Below are positions 1 through 12,529 of a stretch of DNA of 64,000 nt, piece after piece. Location: positions 4,158,975 through 4,222,974 of the forward strand of contig NC_135554.1 of assembly GCF_964340395.1 (NCBI RefSeq), written 5' to 3'. A program made the position numbers and the translations under genes. The notes beneath the pieces are model-generated. The model was not told where the DNA came from, did no database searches, and saw only the letters and a program-made list of their open reading frames with translations. The stretch's first letter is position 1. The number at the start of each line of letters is the position of its first letter. This DNA comes from Glandiceps talaboti (taxonomy: Eukaryota > Hemichordata > Enteropneusta > Spengelidae).

Positions 1-19
1 CTTACTTGATTTGAGATAA

Positions 20-437
20 TTTTGTTTACTTACATGGTTAACACCTGTCAATATTTTTGTTTACTTACTTGGTTAACACCTGTCAATATTTTTGTTTACT
101 TACATGGTTAACACCTGTCAATATTTTGTTTACTTACTTGGTTAACACCTGTCAATATTTTGTTTACTTACATGGTTAACACCTGTCAATATTTTGTTTA
201 CTTACTTGGTTAACACCTGTCAATATTTTGTTTACTTACTTGGTTAACACCTGTCAATATTTTGTTTACTTACTTGGTTAACACCTGTCAATATTTTGTT
301 TACTTACTTGGTTAACACCTGTCAATATTTTGTTTACTTACTTGGTTAACACCTGTCAATATTTTGTTTACTTACTTGGTTAACACCTGTCAATATTTTG
401 TTTACTTACTTGGTTAGAGCCATTATTTTTTACTTAC
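20..437. repeat. 34-35 bp minisatellite at the 5' splice site of CFAP74-like intron 6
   Basis: About 12 copies of a 34-35 bp unit run from the left edge to the donor of exon 6. On the minus strand each unit holds AAACAAAATATTG, then a variable part, then AACC followed by the donor-like GTAAGT. The last 24 bases of exon 6 have the same order (AAACAAAATATTGG, CTCTAACC, GA, then gtaagt), and the first intronic copy still has the exon-type GGCTCTAACC. The unit is therefore a copy of the exon-intron junction. Confidence 0.93.
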
Positions 438-3400
438 TCGGTTAGAGCCAATATTTTGTTTTAATGACAGTATGGTTTCCATTCTTTGTTCCATCTCAGT
501 TCTATTCCTTTCTTCTTCATCAGCTTCCTGTTGTCGAACTCTGTAATACAAATATAACGTAATGTCATTATTTTCAATCCTAAATCTTCAACTCAAAGTA
601 CTACAATATACATGGGCCTCAAGCTTGACTGTATTAAATTAAACAGGATTGAGAACATCAACTTCATTGTTAAGAAAGTTAACACTCGTCTGTACTGTCT
701 TAGGAAACTGGCATCATGTTGGTGGTGGTCCTTTTAGGAACATTTCTTAATGCAGTTGGTTGTAGTGCTCTCATTTTTGATATTGTTTGCTGGGGAGGTA
801 ATTTATGCAGACATGAATGGGGAAGACTATTAATAAGGTCATCAGGAAAGGTGGCCAGTATACAAAGCAAAAGTGTAGATTCTCTCTGTGAGAAATTCTT
901 TAACTTAGACAAAGGCTAATAGCGTTATTAAAGACCCTTCCCATCCCTCTATGCAGAATTCAACAACTGACATATTTCTAGGACAAAGTATACTACATTA
1001 GCTAAAACCAACCATTTTAAATCATCCTTTGTCCTATCTGCTATCTCTGTTCTTAACAGCAACCACCACAACAGTTCTTTGTAATATCTTGTTGTGGATT
1101 TATTTTAACAATATTGTACTACGTGGTTTTATTTTTGTTTTATGTTTTGTGTTTTTATCAGTGTGAATGGTCATTTTAATTATCTCCCTTTATGGGGTGA
1201 ATAAAGTTATTCTAATTCTGAGTATACATGTATTATATGAAATATGTATACGTTACACTTCTAAAAGCATACAACTTACATATCTTTGACTGGTACAAAC
1301 AACTATACAACAGTAGAATTTCAAATTGTTGTTTTAAATATGACTAATGGGGTTAAGCTACTATTTAAAGTCCTATTGTTATGTTAGGGGTTTTAATAAA
1401 ATGATGCATGATACTTTCTATATATTATCAATGGCCAAATGGTGTACTGGTTTGTCGTTTACCACTACATTATGGATTTGAACCTAGCCAATACTGGCTG
1501 GGTTGAATTAAGTAGGCCTGTGTAGAAGGTGATGGCAAAGTAAACAACACAGGTTTTCCCTGGTACATTGGTTTCCTCCTGCCTTCACTACTAGTACACT
1601 AAGTCACTACTCAGCGGCAACCATATTGGATTAACAAAGTATTAGCCTTTGGATTAACAAAGTATTACTTTAAACCATAATTCTGTTATAGTAGTCCTGC
1701 TATCGAGTTGTTACATGTCTGTGAATGACTATCTAACTACATATAGACTATGAGATTTGACATGGATGATCTCACCACCACAAACAACAACAATAACAAC
1801 AACAACAGCAAGATGTCTTTAAGGTTGTCATTTACCTTGCAAGGGTTTCTTTGAGATATTTATTGGCAGCTTCTCTACTTCTCCTAGCAGCCACAATGGC
1901 TTGACGATGCTTCCTGTCTCTCTCACGTAATGCTGCAATGTGATCTCTACAAACACAGACAGAAATAATCGTTAGTTGGCTGCAGTTTCAGATTAAAATG
2001 AGATCTCTACAAACACAAACACACACACACACAAACAAACACACACACACACACACAAACACACACATACATACATACACATACAGAAATAACCGTATAG
2101 TTGGCTGCAATGATGGTTAAGTCAATGTCAGATTAAAATTAACATTCTGGTGTGAGTTATAGGAAAAGTTGGTCCAAAATATAAGAATGACCACCCTATT
2201 CAATCTCTGTCTCTATGATGCTACTGATAAAACCATACCATGGGATATAAACATTGGAGTTTAGCCATAATTCAAGACCATGGGATATAAACATTGGAGT
2301 TTAGCCATAATTCAAGACCACGGGATATAAACATTAGAGTTTAGCCATAATTCAAGACCGTGGGATATAAACATTGGAGTTTAGCCATAATTCAAGACCA
2401 CGGGATATAAACATTAGAGTTTAGCCATAATTCAAGACTATGGGATATAAACATTGGAGTTTAGCCGTAATTCAAGACCATGGGATATAAACATTGGAGT
2501 TTAGCCATAATTCAAGACTATGGGATATAAACATTGGAGTTTAGCCATAATTCAAGACCACGGGATATAAACATTAGAGTTTAGCCATAATTCAAGACCA
2601 TGGGATATAAACATTAGAGTTTAGCCATAATTCAAGACCATGGGATATAAACATTGGAGTTTAGCCATAATTCAAGACCACGGGATATAAACATTAGAGT
2701 TTAGCCATAATTCAAGACCATGGGATATAAACATTGGAGTTTAGCCATAATTCAAGACCACGGGATATAAACATTAGAGTTTAGCCATAATTCAAGACCA
2801 TGGGATATAAACATTAGAGTTTAGCCATAATTCAAGACCGTGGGATATAAACATTGGAGTTTAGCCATAATTCAAGACCACGGGATATAAACATTAGAGT
2901 TTAGCCATAATTCAAGACCATGGGATATAAACATTAGAGTTTAGCCATAATTCAAGACCATGGGATATAAACATTGGAGTTTAGCCATAATTCAAGACCA
3001 TGGGATATAAACATTGGAGTTTAGCCATAACTCAAGACTATGGGATATACACATTGGAGTTTAGCCATAACTCAAGACTATGGGATATACACATTGGAGT
3101 TTAGCCATAATTCAGTTCAATTTCATTGCATTTCAATTGAACACACCATGGACTGCACAATATGAATAGTTCAATTAAGTATACACAGAGATTAGTGGTG
3201 GCTCAGTTGTGATAGCTTATTAAATGTTGAAGACTCAATGGAAAAGAGACCGTAGTGAAAATTTTACAAAGTCTTACTGTCTGATTGACCTTACCTATCT
3301 CTGTTCTTCTTTCGTCTCTCAGCCTGTAATACTTTCAACGTTTCTTTCTTGGCCCTCTGAGCTGCCACATCAGTACGTTCTCTCTGCCATTTCTCTTCAT

Positions 3401-6400
3401 CTTTCTGAAGGTCTTCTTCTACCAATATAAACTTGCCCTGTTCAACCTGCACTTTGGCAAGTTGAAATCTAAACATGGTTAAGAAAAGAGGGGAAAACAG
3501 AAAATAGTTATCACAATCATACCAATATTTACATTGTATATTATTTCACAAAAACTGATATTTTTGATGAAATTATTTTTCTTTTAAAACTGTGTGTGCT
3601 GGGAATTGCTCCAACCCATTTTCTTTTTATGCCAACATGATATATAATATACATGGAAACACAATCACACAGTTCTGAGAAATTCATTCATCTTTTGGGA
3701 CTACATGACAGGGTTATGTTAAACACATATCAAGTTACTGTGTAACTATCAAGGCTTTCCTAGTCAGTCCACAGTCTATCATATAGGTCTGTACATACTG
3801 TTTAAGTCATTTCAATTATATAGATCTATACATACTTAGACTGTCTAAGTCATTTCAATTATAGTGATCTATACATACTCAGACTGTTCAAGTCATTTCA
3901 ATTATATTAGTCTATACATACTCAGACTGTCTAAGTCATTTCAATTATATAGATCTATACATACTCAGACTAAGTCATTTCAATTATATAGATCTATACT
4001 TACTCAGACTGTCTAAGTCATTTCAATTATATAGATCTATACATACTCAGACTGTCTAAGTCATTTCAATTATATAGGTCTATACATACTCAGACGGTCT
4101 AAGTCATTTCAATTATATAGATCTATACATACTCAGACTGTTCAAGTCATTTCAATTATATTAGTCTATACATACTCAGACTGTCTAAGTCATTTCAATT
4201 ATATAGGTCTATACATACTCAGACTGTCTCAGTCATTTCAATTATATTAGTCTATACATACTCAGACTGTCTAAGTCATTTCAATTATATAGATCTATAC
4301 ATACTCAGACTGTCTAAGTCATTTCAATTATATAGATCTATACATACTCAGACTGTCTAAGTCATTTCAATTATATAGATCTATACATACTCAGACTGTC
4401 TAAGTCATTTCAATTATATAGATCTATACATACTCAGACTGTCTAAGTCATTTCAATTATATAGATCTATACATACTCAGACTGTCTAAGTCATTTCAAT
4501 TATATAGATATATACATACTCAGACTGTCTAAGTCATTTCAATTATATAGATCTATACATACTCACACTGTCTAAGTCATTTCAATTATATAGGTCTATA
4601 CATACTCAGACTGTCTAAGTCATTTCAATTATATAGATCTATACATACTCAGACTGTCTAAGTCATTTCAATTATATAGATCTATACATACTCAGACGGT
4701 CTAAGTCATTTCAATTATATAGGTCTATACATACTCAGACTGTCTAAGTCATTTCAATTATATAGATCTATACATACTCAGACTGTCTAAGTCATTTCAA
4801 TTATATTAGTCTATACATACTCAGACTGTCTAAGTCATTTCAATTATAGTGATCTATACATACTCAGACTGTCTAAGTCATTTCAATTATATAGGTCTAT
4901 ACATACTCAGACGGTCTAAGTCATTTCAATTATAGTGGTCTATACATACTCACACTGTCTAAGTCATTTCAATTATATTAGTCTATACATACTCACACTG
5001 TCTAAGTCATTTCAATTATATTAGTCTATACATACTCACACTGTCTAAGTCATTTCAATTATATTGGTCTATACTTACTCAGACTGTCTAAGTCATTTCA
5101 ATTATATAGGTCTATACATACTCACACTGTCTAAGTCATTTCAATTATATTAGTCTATACATACTCAACCTGTCTAAGTCATTTCAATTATAGTGGTCTA
5201 TACATACACTGTCTAAGTCATTTCAATTATATAGGTCTATACATACTCAGACTGTCTAAGTCATTTCAATTATATAGGTATATACATACTCAGACTGTCT
5301 AAGTCATTTCAATTATATAGATCTATACATACACTGTCTAAGTCATTTCAATTATATTAGTCTATACATACTCACACTGTCTAAGTCATTTCAATTATAT
5401 TAGTCTATACATACTCACACTGTCTAAGTCATTTCAATTATATTGGTCTATACTTACTCAGACTGTCTAAGTCATTTCAATTATATAGGTCTATACATAC
5501 TCAGACTGTCTAAGTCATTTCAATTATATTAGTCTATACATACTCAACCTGTCTAAGTCATTTCAATTATAGTGGTCTATACATACACTGTCTAAGTCAT
5601 TTCAATTATATAGGTCTATACATACTCAGACGGTCTAAGTCATTTCAATTATATTAGTCTATACATACTCAGACTGTCTAAGTCATTTCAATTATATAGG
5701 TCTATACATACTCAGACTGTTCAAGTCATTTCAATTATATAGATCTATACATACTCAGACGGTCTAAGTCATTTCAATTATATAGATCTATACATACTCA
5801 GACTGTCTAAGTCATTTCAATTATATAGGTCTATACATACTCAGACTGTCTAAGTCATTTTAATTATATAGATCTATACATACTCAGACGGTCTAAGTCA
5901 TTTCAATTATATAGGTCTATACATACTCAGACGGTCTAAGTCATTTCAATTATATAGATCTATACATACTCAGACGGTCTAAGTCATTTCAATTATATAG
6001 GTCTATACATACTCAGACGGTCTAAGTCATTTCAATTATATAGATCTATACATACTCAGACTGTCTAAGTCATTTCAATTATATAGGTCTATACATACTC
6101 AGACGGTCTAAGTCATTTCAATTATATAGGTCTATACATACTCAGACGGTCTAAGTCATTTCAATTATATAGATCTATACATACTCAGACTGTCTAAGTC
6201 ATTTCAATTATATAGGTCTATACATACTCAGACTGTCTAAGTCATTTTAATTATATAGATCTATACATACTCAGACTGTCTAAGTCATTTCAATTATATA
6301 GGTCTATACATACTCAGACTGTCTAAGTCATTTTAATTATATAGATCTATACATACTCAGACTGTCTAAGTCATTTCAATTCTATAGGTCTATACATACT

Positions 6401-9400
6401 CAGACTGTCTAAGTCATTTCAATTATATAGATATATACATACTCAGACTGTCTAAGTCATTTTAATTATATAGGTCTATACATACTCAGACTGTCTAAGT
6501 CATTTCAATTATATAGGTCTATACATACTCAGACTGTCTAAGTCATTTCAATTATATAGGTCTTTACATACTCAGACGGTCTAAGTCATTTCAATTATAT
6601 AGATCTATACATACTCAGACGGTCTAAGTCATTTCAATTATATAGGTCTATACATACTCAGACGGTCTAAGTCTTTTCAATTATATAGATCTATACATAC
6701 TCAGACTGTCTAAGTCATTTCAATTATATAGATCTATACATACTCAGACTGTCTAAGTCATTTCAATTATATAGGTCTATACATACTCAGACTGTCTAAG
6801 TCATTTTAATTATATAGATCTATACATACTCAGACTGTCTAAGTCATTTCAATTCTATAGATCTATACATACTCAGACTGTCTAAGTCATTTCAATTATA
6901 TAGGTCTATACATACTCAGACTGTCTCAGTCATTTCAATTATATTAGTCTATACATACACTGTCTAAGTCATTTCAATTATATTAGTCTATACATACTCA
7001 GACTGTCTAAGTCATTTCAATTATATAGGTCTATACATACTCAGACTGTCTAAGTCATTTTAATTCTATAGATCTATACATACTCAGACTGTCTAAGTCA
7101 TTTCAATTATATAGATCTATACATACTCAGACTGTCTAAGTCATTTCAATTATAGTGGTCTATACATACTCAGACGGTCTAAGTCATTTCAATTATATAG
7201 ATCTATACATACTCAGACTGTCTAAGTCATTTCAATTATAGTGGTCTATACATACTCAGACTGTCTAAGTCATTTCAATTATAGTGGTCTATACATACTC
7301 AGACTGTCTAAGTCATTTCAATTATATAGATCTATACATACTCAGACTGTCTAAGTCATTTCAATTATAGTGGTCTATACATACTCAGACTGTCTAAGTC
7401 ATTTCAATTATATAGATCTATACATACTCAGACTGTCTAAGTCATTTCAATTATAGTGGTCTATACATACTCAGACTGTCTAAGTCATTTCAATTATATA
7501 GATCTATACATACTCAGACTGTCTAAGTCATTTCAATTATAGTGGTCTATACATACTCAGACTGTCTAAGTCATTTCAATTATATAGATCTATACATACT
7601 CAGACTGTCTAAGTCATTTCAATTATAGTGGTCTATACATACTCAGACGGTCTAAGTCATTTCAATTATATAGATCTATACATACTCAGACTGTCTAAGT
7701 CATTTCAATTATAGTGGTCTATACATACTCAGACTGTCTAAGTCATTTCAATTATATAGATCTATACATACTCACACTGTCTAAGTCATTTCAATTATAT
7801 TGGTCTATACTTACTCACACTGTCTAAGTCATTTCAATTATATAGGTCTATACATACTCAGACTGTCTCAGTCATTTCAATTATATTAGTCTATACATAC
7901 TCACACTGTCTAAGTCATTTCAATTATATAGGTCTATACATACTCAGACTGTCTAAGTCATTTCAATTATATTAGTCTATACATACTCACACTGTCTCAG
8001 TCATTTCAATTATATTAGTCTATACATACTCAGACTGTTCAAGTCTCTGTGAGATTTCTTGCTCAAGGGCCTCCTCTGCTTCAAGTTCAACACACAACTT
8101 CTCATGTTTTGATCTAAGTCTATATACTGCTGCCATGTTATTAGCTTCCTCTTCTTGCTGAATATTTTCATAGACTTCATCTCGTTCAATCTCTAGATTC
8201 TCCACTTTCTCTCGACATGTTTTCAGTTCTTCCCTGATAAATAAACAAAACAAATTGTTTTACCCTGAACACAGACATATATATAGATTAAACAAATTGT
8301 TTTACCCTGAACACAGACAGATATATAGATTCAACAAATTGTTTTACCCTGAACACAGACAGATATATAGACTAAACAAATTGTTTTACCCTGAACACAG
8401 ACAGATATATAGATTCAACAAATTGTTTTACCCTGAACACAGACAGATATATAGACTAAACAAATTGTTTTACCCTGAACACAGACAGATATATAGACTA
8501 AACAAATTGTTTTACCCTGAACACCAACAGATATATAGACTAAACAAATTGTTTTACCCTGAACACAGACAGATATATAGATTCAACAAATTGCTTTACC
8601 CTGAACACAGACAGATATATAGACTAAACAAATTGTTTTACCCTGAACACAGACAGATATATAGATTCAACAAATTGTTTTACCCTGAACACAGACAGAT
8701 ATATAGACTAAACAAATTGTTTTACCCTGAACACAGACAGATATATAGACTAAACAAATTGTTTTACCCTGAACACAGACAGATATATAGATTCAACAAA
8801 TTGTTTTACCCTGAACACAGACAGATATATAGACTAAACAAATTGTTTTACCCTGAACACAGACAGATATATAGACTAAACAAATTGTTTTACCCTGAAC
8901 ACCAACAGATATATAGACTAAACAAATTGTTTTACCCTGAACACAGACAGATATATAGATTCAACAAATTGTTTTACCCTGAACACAGACAGATATATAG
9001 ACTAAACAAATTGTTTTACCCTGAACACAGACAGATATATAGATTCAACAAATTGTTTTACCCTGAACACAGACAGATATATAGATTCAACAAGTTTGAG
9101 TAAGCTGTGATTCTTCACCTCAAACAAAATACAACTCAGCAGTATTTACTGATTTAGCCATTGTTCCTTTAAGTTTAACAAACCAATTTTATTTCAACAC
9201 GTACCTTGTTTTGGTGACTAGATATTCCGTATCTAGTACTTTCTCACTCAGTTCATCCAAGTGTCTTCGTAATGCAATCATTCTCAGTTTTTCTTGTCTT
9301 GTTATCTTCTCTGATGTGGTCAGAGGGTAGTCATTCTCATCAGGTCTACATAAGGCCAACACAAAAAAACACAACAACAACTTTAGTCACAGAGAGAATA

Positions 9401-9653
9401 TACAGCAAGTCATGACAACTCAAAAACACAACAACTTCAGTCCAAGAACGCAAGTCATGATTGATAAAGTAGTCACTGGTACTGTACATGTGTAAATACT
9501 AACTTACCCAGTATGTGAAGTTTCATCACTGTATGACCACAGTTCTGGATCACTTTCATATTCAAGAGGGGTTTCTTCTGATTCCATGAAATATTTTTCT
9601 GGACGGAAATCATCCTGAACATCAGGGGACTGCAAATCAGAACTGTCTTCCAT
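438..9653 (-). CDS. CFAP74: CFAP74-like axonemal coiled-coil protein, N-terminal six exons (partial)
   Basis: Six exons join in frame on the minus strand: 9653-9508 (start ATG at 9653), 9345-9205, 8233-8030, 3468-3295, 1946-1836 and 540-438. All have GT donors and AG acceptors. The first five introns are phase 2; the last donor (CGA|gtaagt) is phase 0 and the gene continues past the left edge. The 293 codons give an acidic N-terminus (about residues 1-50) followed by a nearly continuous charged coiled coil rich in E, K, R and Q, with no signal peptide or membrane segment. A segment reading EEEANNMAAVYRL and a segment ending SLKQNIGSNR resemble the N-terminal coiled coil of CFAP74, a central-apparatus protein of motile cilia, as I remember it. 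The ASH/MSP-like repeats expected later in that family would lie outside the window. The exon chain is well supported; the name rests on recall and another ciliary coiled-coil protein is possible. Introns 2, 3, 4 and 6 each hold a different minisatellite. Confidence 0.7.
640..1222 (+). mobile_element. Degenerate LINE 3' fragment in intron 5
   Basis: Conceptual translation across frameshifts gives the C-terminal domain common to many non-LTR retrotransposons. Visible parts are NTRLYCLRKL (from about 685), FDIVCWGGN followed by HEWGRL (780-830), KDPSHPS (about 930-950) and a stretch reading KTNHFKSSFVLSAI (about 1005-1050). The element ends in an A/T-rich tail with ATAAAGTTATTCTAATTC near 1200-1222, as expected for a LINE 3' end. 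It is antisense to the host gene. Frameshifts show it is dead, and no reverse transcriptase core remains. Confidence 0.72.
2010..2090. repeat. (CA)n microsatellite with short (CATA) part
   Basis: Interrupted CA/CAAA run in intron 5 of the CFAP74-like gene, upstream (in gene order) of exon 5. It ends in a few CATA units. Confidence 0.9.
2239..3114. repeat. 40 bp minisatellite in CFAP74-like intron 4
   Basis: About 22 head-to-tail copies of a 40 bp unit containing GGGATATAAACATTGGAG and TTTAGCCATAATTCAAGAC. Few changes occur: A/G in ATTGGAG, and C/T before GGGATA. The variant pattern partly alternates, suggesting that two-unit blocks were amplified. The array stops about 180 bp from exon 4 and does not match its end. 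Confidence 0.95.
3784..8045. repeat. 43 bp minisatellite (about 99 copies) at the 5' splice site of CFAP74-like intron 3
   Basis: A 4.2 kb array fills most of intron 3. Read on the minus strand, the unit contains GACTTAGACAGTCTGA followed by GTATGTATAG and an A/T-rich half. Exon 3 ends GACTTGAACAGTCTGA and its donor is GTATGTATAG, so every unit carries a copy of the last 14-16 exon bases plus the donor. Several units have the exact exon version (TTGAACAG). Variant units (GATCTA, GGTCTA, TAGTCTA, GTGGTCTA in + orientation) form blocks, the mark of repeated block amplification. Confidence 0.95.
8250..9093. repeat. 42 bp minisatellite next to the exon 3 acceptor (CFAP74-like intron 2)
   Basis: About 20 copies of a 42 bp unit fill most of intron 2. 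The array begins roughly a dozen bases upstream of the acceptor of exon 3. Because 42 is a multiple of three and the unit has no stop in one + frame, it yields a spurious 14-residue repeat ORF (units of the type LFYPEHRQIYRLNK) on the strand opposite the gene. On the gene strand each unit has a pyrimidine-rich stretch ending TGTTCAG, followed by GGTAAAAC. Confidence 0.95.
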
Positions 9654-9854
9654 GTCTGTACTTTCAGTTCACACCCTGCTTTGTACGTAAAAATAATTGA
9701 GATGAAAAGAGAGCGGAAACAACTCAAAAACTGGAACATGGATGACATATATTTCACTTGAAATACAAAAGTATAAAATAGTACCAACAGTGTTGTAGCA
9801 CAGCTATAGAGTATGTGTTGTTGATTCTTAACTTTTGCATACACCATATTTTTA
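9654..9854 (-). other. 5' leader of the CFAP74-like gene with a possible acceptor
   Basis: Upstream of the ATG on the minus strand is TTTTTACGTACAAAGCAG|GGTG, a candidate 3' splice site 20-25 bases before the start codon. A 5' noncoding exon further upstream is therefore likely. An in-frame reading through this part is not convincing as protein. Confidence 0.4.
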
Positions 9855-10255
9855 CTGTTGGTATGGGCAGTATCTACATTACTGGGTCAATTATGTCAAT
9901 TTCTTGAAAGTTTATCCACCTGCCTAACCATCCATCATGTTGTTTAGTTTCGCAATATACATCACCATTTCATTGTTGCCGTGGGCATGGTCTTGTTGCT
10001 AGGCATATATGCATTCACGTTTTGGATCATTATCCTTTTGCCTAACCATCCCTATTTTTATCTATGCACCATACATCACCATTTCATTGTTGCTAAGGGT
10101 GTGGTCTCACTACTAGGAATATATGCAATCCCTTTTTAGATGTTTATCCACTTCACTAAGTTTTTAACCATCCCTAATTTTATTTTGCAACATTTGTATC
10201 ATTTGGCTGTTGTTATGGGCATGGTCTTGTTGCTATGTATATGTAAGTGTCTGTG
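9855..10255. repeat. Long-period (114-120 bp) repeat, GGGCATGGTCTTGTTGCTA family
   Basis: Three to four diverged copies of a unit with a core near GGGCATGGTCTTGTTGCTA, then ATATATGCA, then TTATCCAC and CTAACCATCC. Cores start near 9975, 10089 and 10209. The same family appears in reverse orientation at 48.83-49.07 kb, so it is a dispersed repeat rather than a local array. Confidence 0.75.
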
Positions 10256-10810
10256 ATAGGTAAGAATGGCTGGATAATGGATTGTGATAATTGACCCTCA
10301 AGCTCAAGTCAAGGTCAAAGTTAAAGTTACAGGTTTTGTTTGGGAGTTGGGTCTCAGACCAGCAATTGTATATAAGAGCTTGTTTAATTTGCAGAGCTAG
10401 AGAACAGATAAGAAGACTTCTGGGATAAAGCAGATGTTTGTTTTTTCCAGTCAAGCTGTGCGATTAGAAACAAGACAAATGCCCATCCAACACTGAACAC
10501 AGGGACACTAGATAACTAAATCACATTTAGTAACAGATGAATAAAATAGCTGACTATCCCAAAATTTAGTCCTGCTGCAAGTTACAGGAAGTGCCCTGAT
10601 ATGACTTCTTTATTCCCCCTCCTCACTTTTGAAATACATGTTATTTTAGGTGGATCAACACACTTTGAGACTTTCTATACAGAACATGAAACAAATCAAA
10701 GGAAGGCTTTCTTCAAGTTAGGGGATAGGGTTATAGGGTTACCCATAACCACTGCATACATGTAGGATTAAATCATTCACATACATTGTACTGTGTTTTT
10801 GTTGGTTGCC

Positions 10811-11323
10811 AGACATCTCGTCCCAAAATGAACTCGTCCCAAACAAACTCGTCCCATCGCCATCTCGTCCCACGACTAACTCGTCCCAAAACGCTACGCA
10901 TTCAGAACACAAAACACAAACGTGAAATGATGCAACTTTGGCAGATTCTGTCGAGAAGGCAACACGACTTTTCATCTGTCGAAAGTTTTTGCAATTACAA
11001 ACAATTACTTTATAGTTATGTTTCCGAACTTTGATATGAAAAATACGATGACAGAAATTTTGACGTACAATCTATGATGCCACTAGTCCTGTTTGCATAC
11101 AGAGTTTTAATAGTCATCCCTTTGATCCTCAAGACAGTGTAGACCCGTGCACCGTCGGCAAGCAGGACTATGATGCTACATGCGTTATGCCTATTTGCAA
11201 TTAATTATGAACCACACAGGAATTCTTTGAATGGGACGAGATGGCAGTGGGACGAGTTGGCCCGGGAACAACTTTATTGGGACGAGTTAGTTTGGGACGA
11301 GTTGGTTTTGGGACGAAATGACC
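10811..11323. mobile_element. Small inverted-repeat element with TCGTCCCA arms
   Basis: The left arm (10811-10900) has five TCGTCCCA motifs at irregular 12-20 bp spacing; the right arm (11225-11323) has the complement TGGGACGA in mirrored order, including the paired CCATCTCGTCCCA blocks. The 330 bp between them holds no recognisable ORF. A long-armed MITE or foldback element is the simplest reading; no clear target duplication is visible. Confidence 0.7.
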
Positions 11324-11339
11324 GCCCACTGTTTTTGTT

Positions 11340-11500
11340 TAGGGTGGTAAGCAGGTAAAATCTACCTGAGTTCCCCCAAGTCATTTTACCAGGGTTCCCC
11401 ACCAATATTATGGTACAATATATAGAAAACTATGCCAGTTTTATCATATTCAACCTTTTCTGTTACCGGAGTTCCCCAACCTTAGCAAACACACTGACAA
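11340..11500 (+). repeat. Dispersed repeat, ACCTGAGTTCCC family, copy 1
   Basis: About 160 bp with GGTAAAATCTACCTGAGTTC, then CAGGGTTCCCCACCAA, then ACTATGCCAGTTTTA and a final GTTCCCCAACC. A second copy in the same orientation is at 15615-15765, and shorter relatives lie near 15420-15500 (inverted) and 51480-51560. Confidence 0.7.
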
Positions 11501-12271
11501 GACAAACTCTATCTACTAATTACAAGTGATGATAAGGAACGTACACAACAAATCCTAGGCCTTCAATATGTGAGGGACCTAAACTTTAAAGTAAGTGTTT
11601 TCACTGTCCCTTCCTTTGTGAAATTAATGACTACAAGTACAAGAAACCATACAGGTATGACGGGATTCTCTTAAACCTCCTTGCTGAAACAAAACTGACA
11701 CTATCATAATACTTGGTCACTTTGGTCATGGATGTATCCATGCTTTGGTGTAGGTAGCGTGGTGTTTATTTACACTGCACTTTCAAAAAAGTTGTTCCTT
11801 AGAGAAATGCTAGCTCTGAATCTAACTTACAATTTGTGGTTTAGAAAGCCCCATTTTCTTTTGAGATATTGAAAATGATTTCACTGCATAACAAATATCT
11901 CGGGTTGTATTACTTTCATAAAATTCTACATCATTCATACATAATGTTATAAGCTTACTTGTAAATTATAGCTCAATACTGCTGGGCTGTGTTTTCAAAC
12001 GTTTTATTGTGTTAGTACAGCTTAAATCGCTGCTACACGTAATGCATGGCCAGGAATTTAAAAGGTATTGTGAAATTGTTTATGATTTCGTGAAATATGT
12101 CGTACAACCACAACTACACCATCGATACCAGGATACCGACTAACCGAAAAACGTTCAGATTTCTGGTGGGGTGAGTGTACACTGAATCTACGTACGATGC
12201 GAGAGCCAGTAAACGTCGTCCGTCCCTCGAGTTCTTTTGATTGGTATAATATAAAATTAGTCGTCTCTCAC

Positions 12272-12400
12272 CTGTTTTAGTAGAAAGAAACCTTACGCAG
12301 GTTCTTGGACTTGGAGAGTCCAAACTTTTTTCTTCAATGGAGCAATATAATACAATGTTTTGGATCAGCGATGAAACTCCGCCATGTTGATAGCAACGAA
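12272..12400 (-). other. Candidate 5' noncoding exon and promoter of the CFAP74-like gene
   Basis: On the minus strand there is a near-perfect donor, AAAACAG|gtgagag, with its last exon base at 12272. It lies upstream of the candidate acceptor before the CFAP74-like start codon. The region 12340-12500 is richer in CpG than its surroundings, as a promoter might be. No TATA box is evident. This is inference from splice signals only. Confidence 0.3.
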
Positions 12401-12529
12401 GTCGCGTGCATAGATCTCGCCAAGTGCGATGTTAACGCTGTGTTAGCATTAGCAAGTATGAGGGCGCCATAACATTCGTTTGCTCAGCGACGTATTGTTG
12501 AGATATACATGGATAGGGTGTCTTCACAT

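Noticed and set aside
20-8045. CRISPR-like arrays
   Set aside because: The units are contiguous with no unique spacers, and they lie in spliced eukaryotic introns.
8255-9103. 282-codon plus-strand ORF of 14-residue repeats
   Set aside because: It is the 42 bp minisatellite read in a stop-free frame, antisense and intronic to the CFAP74-like gene, with no start context or flanking coding sequence.
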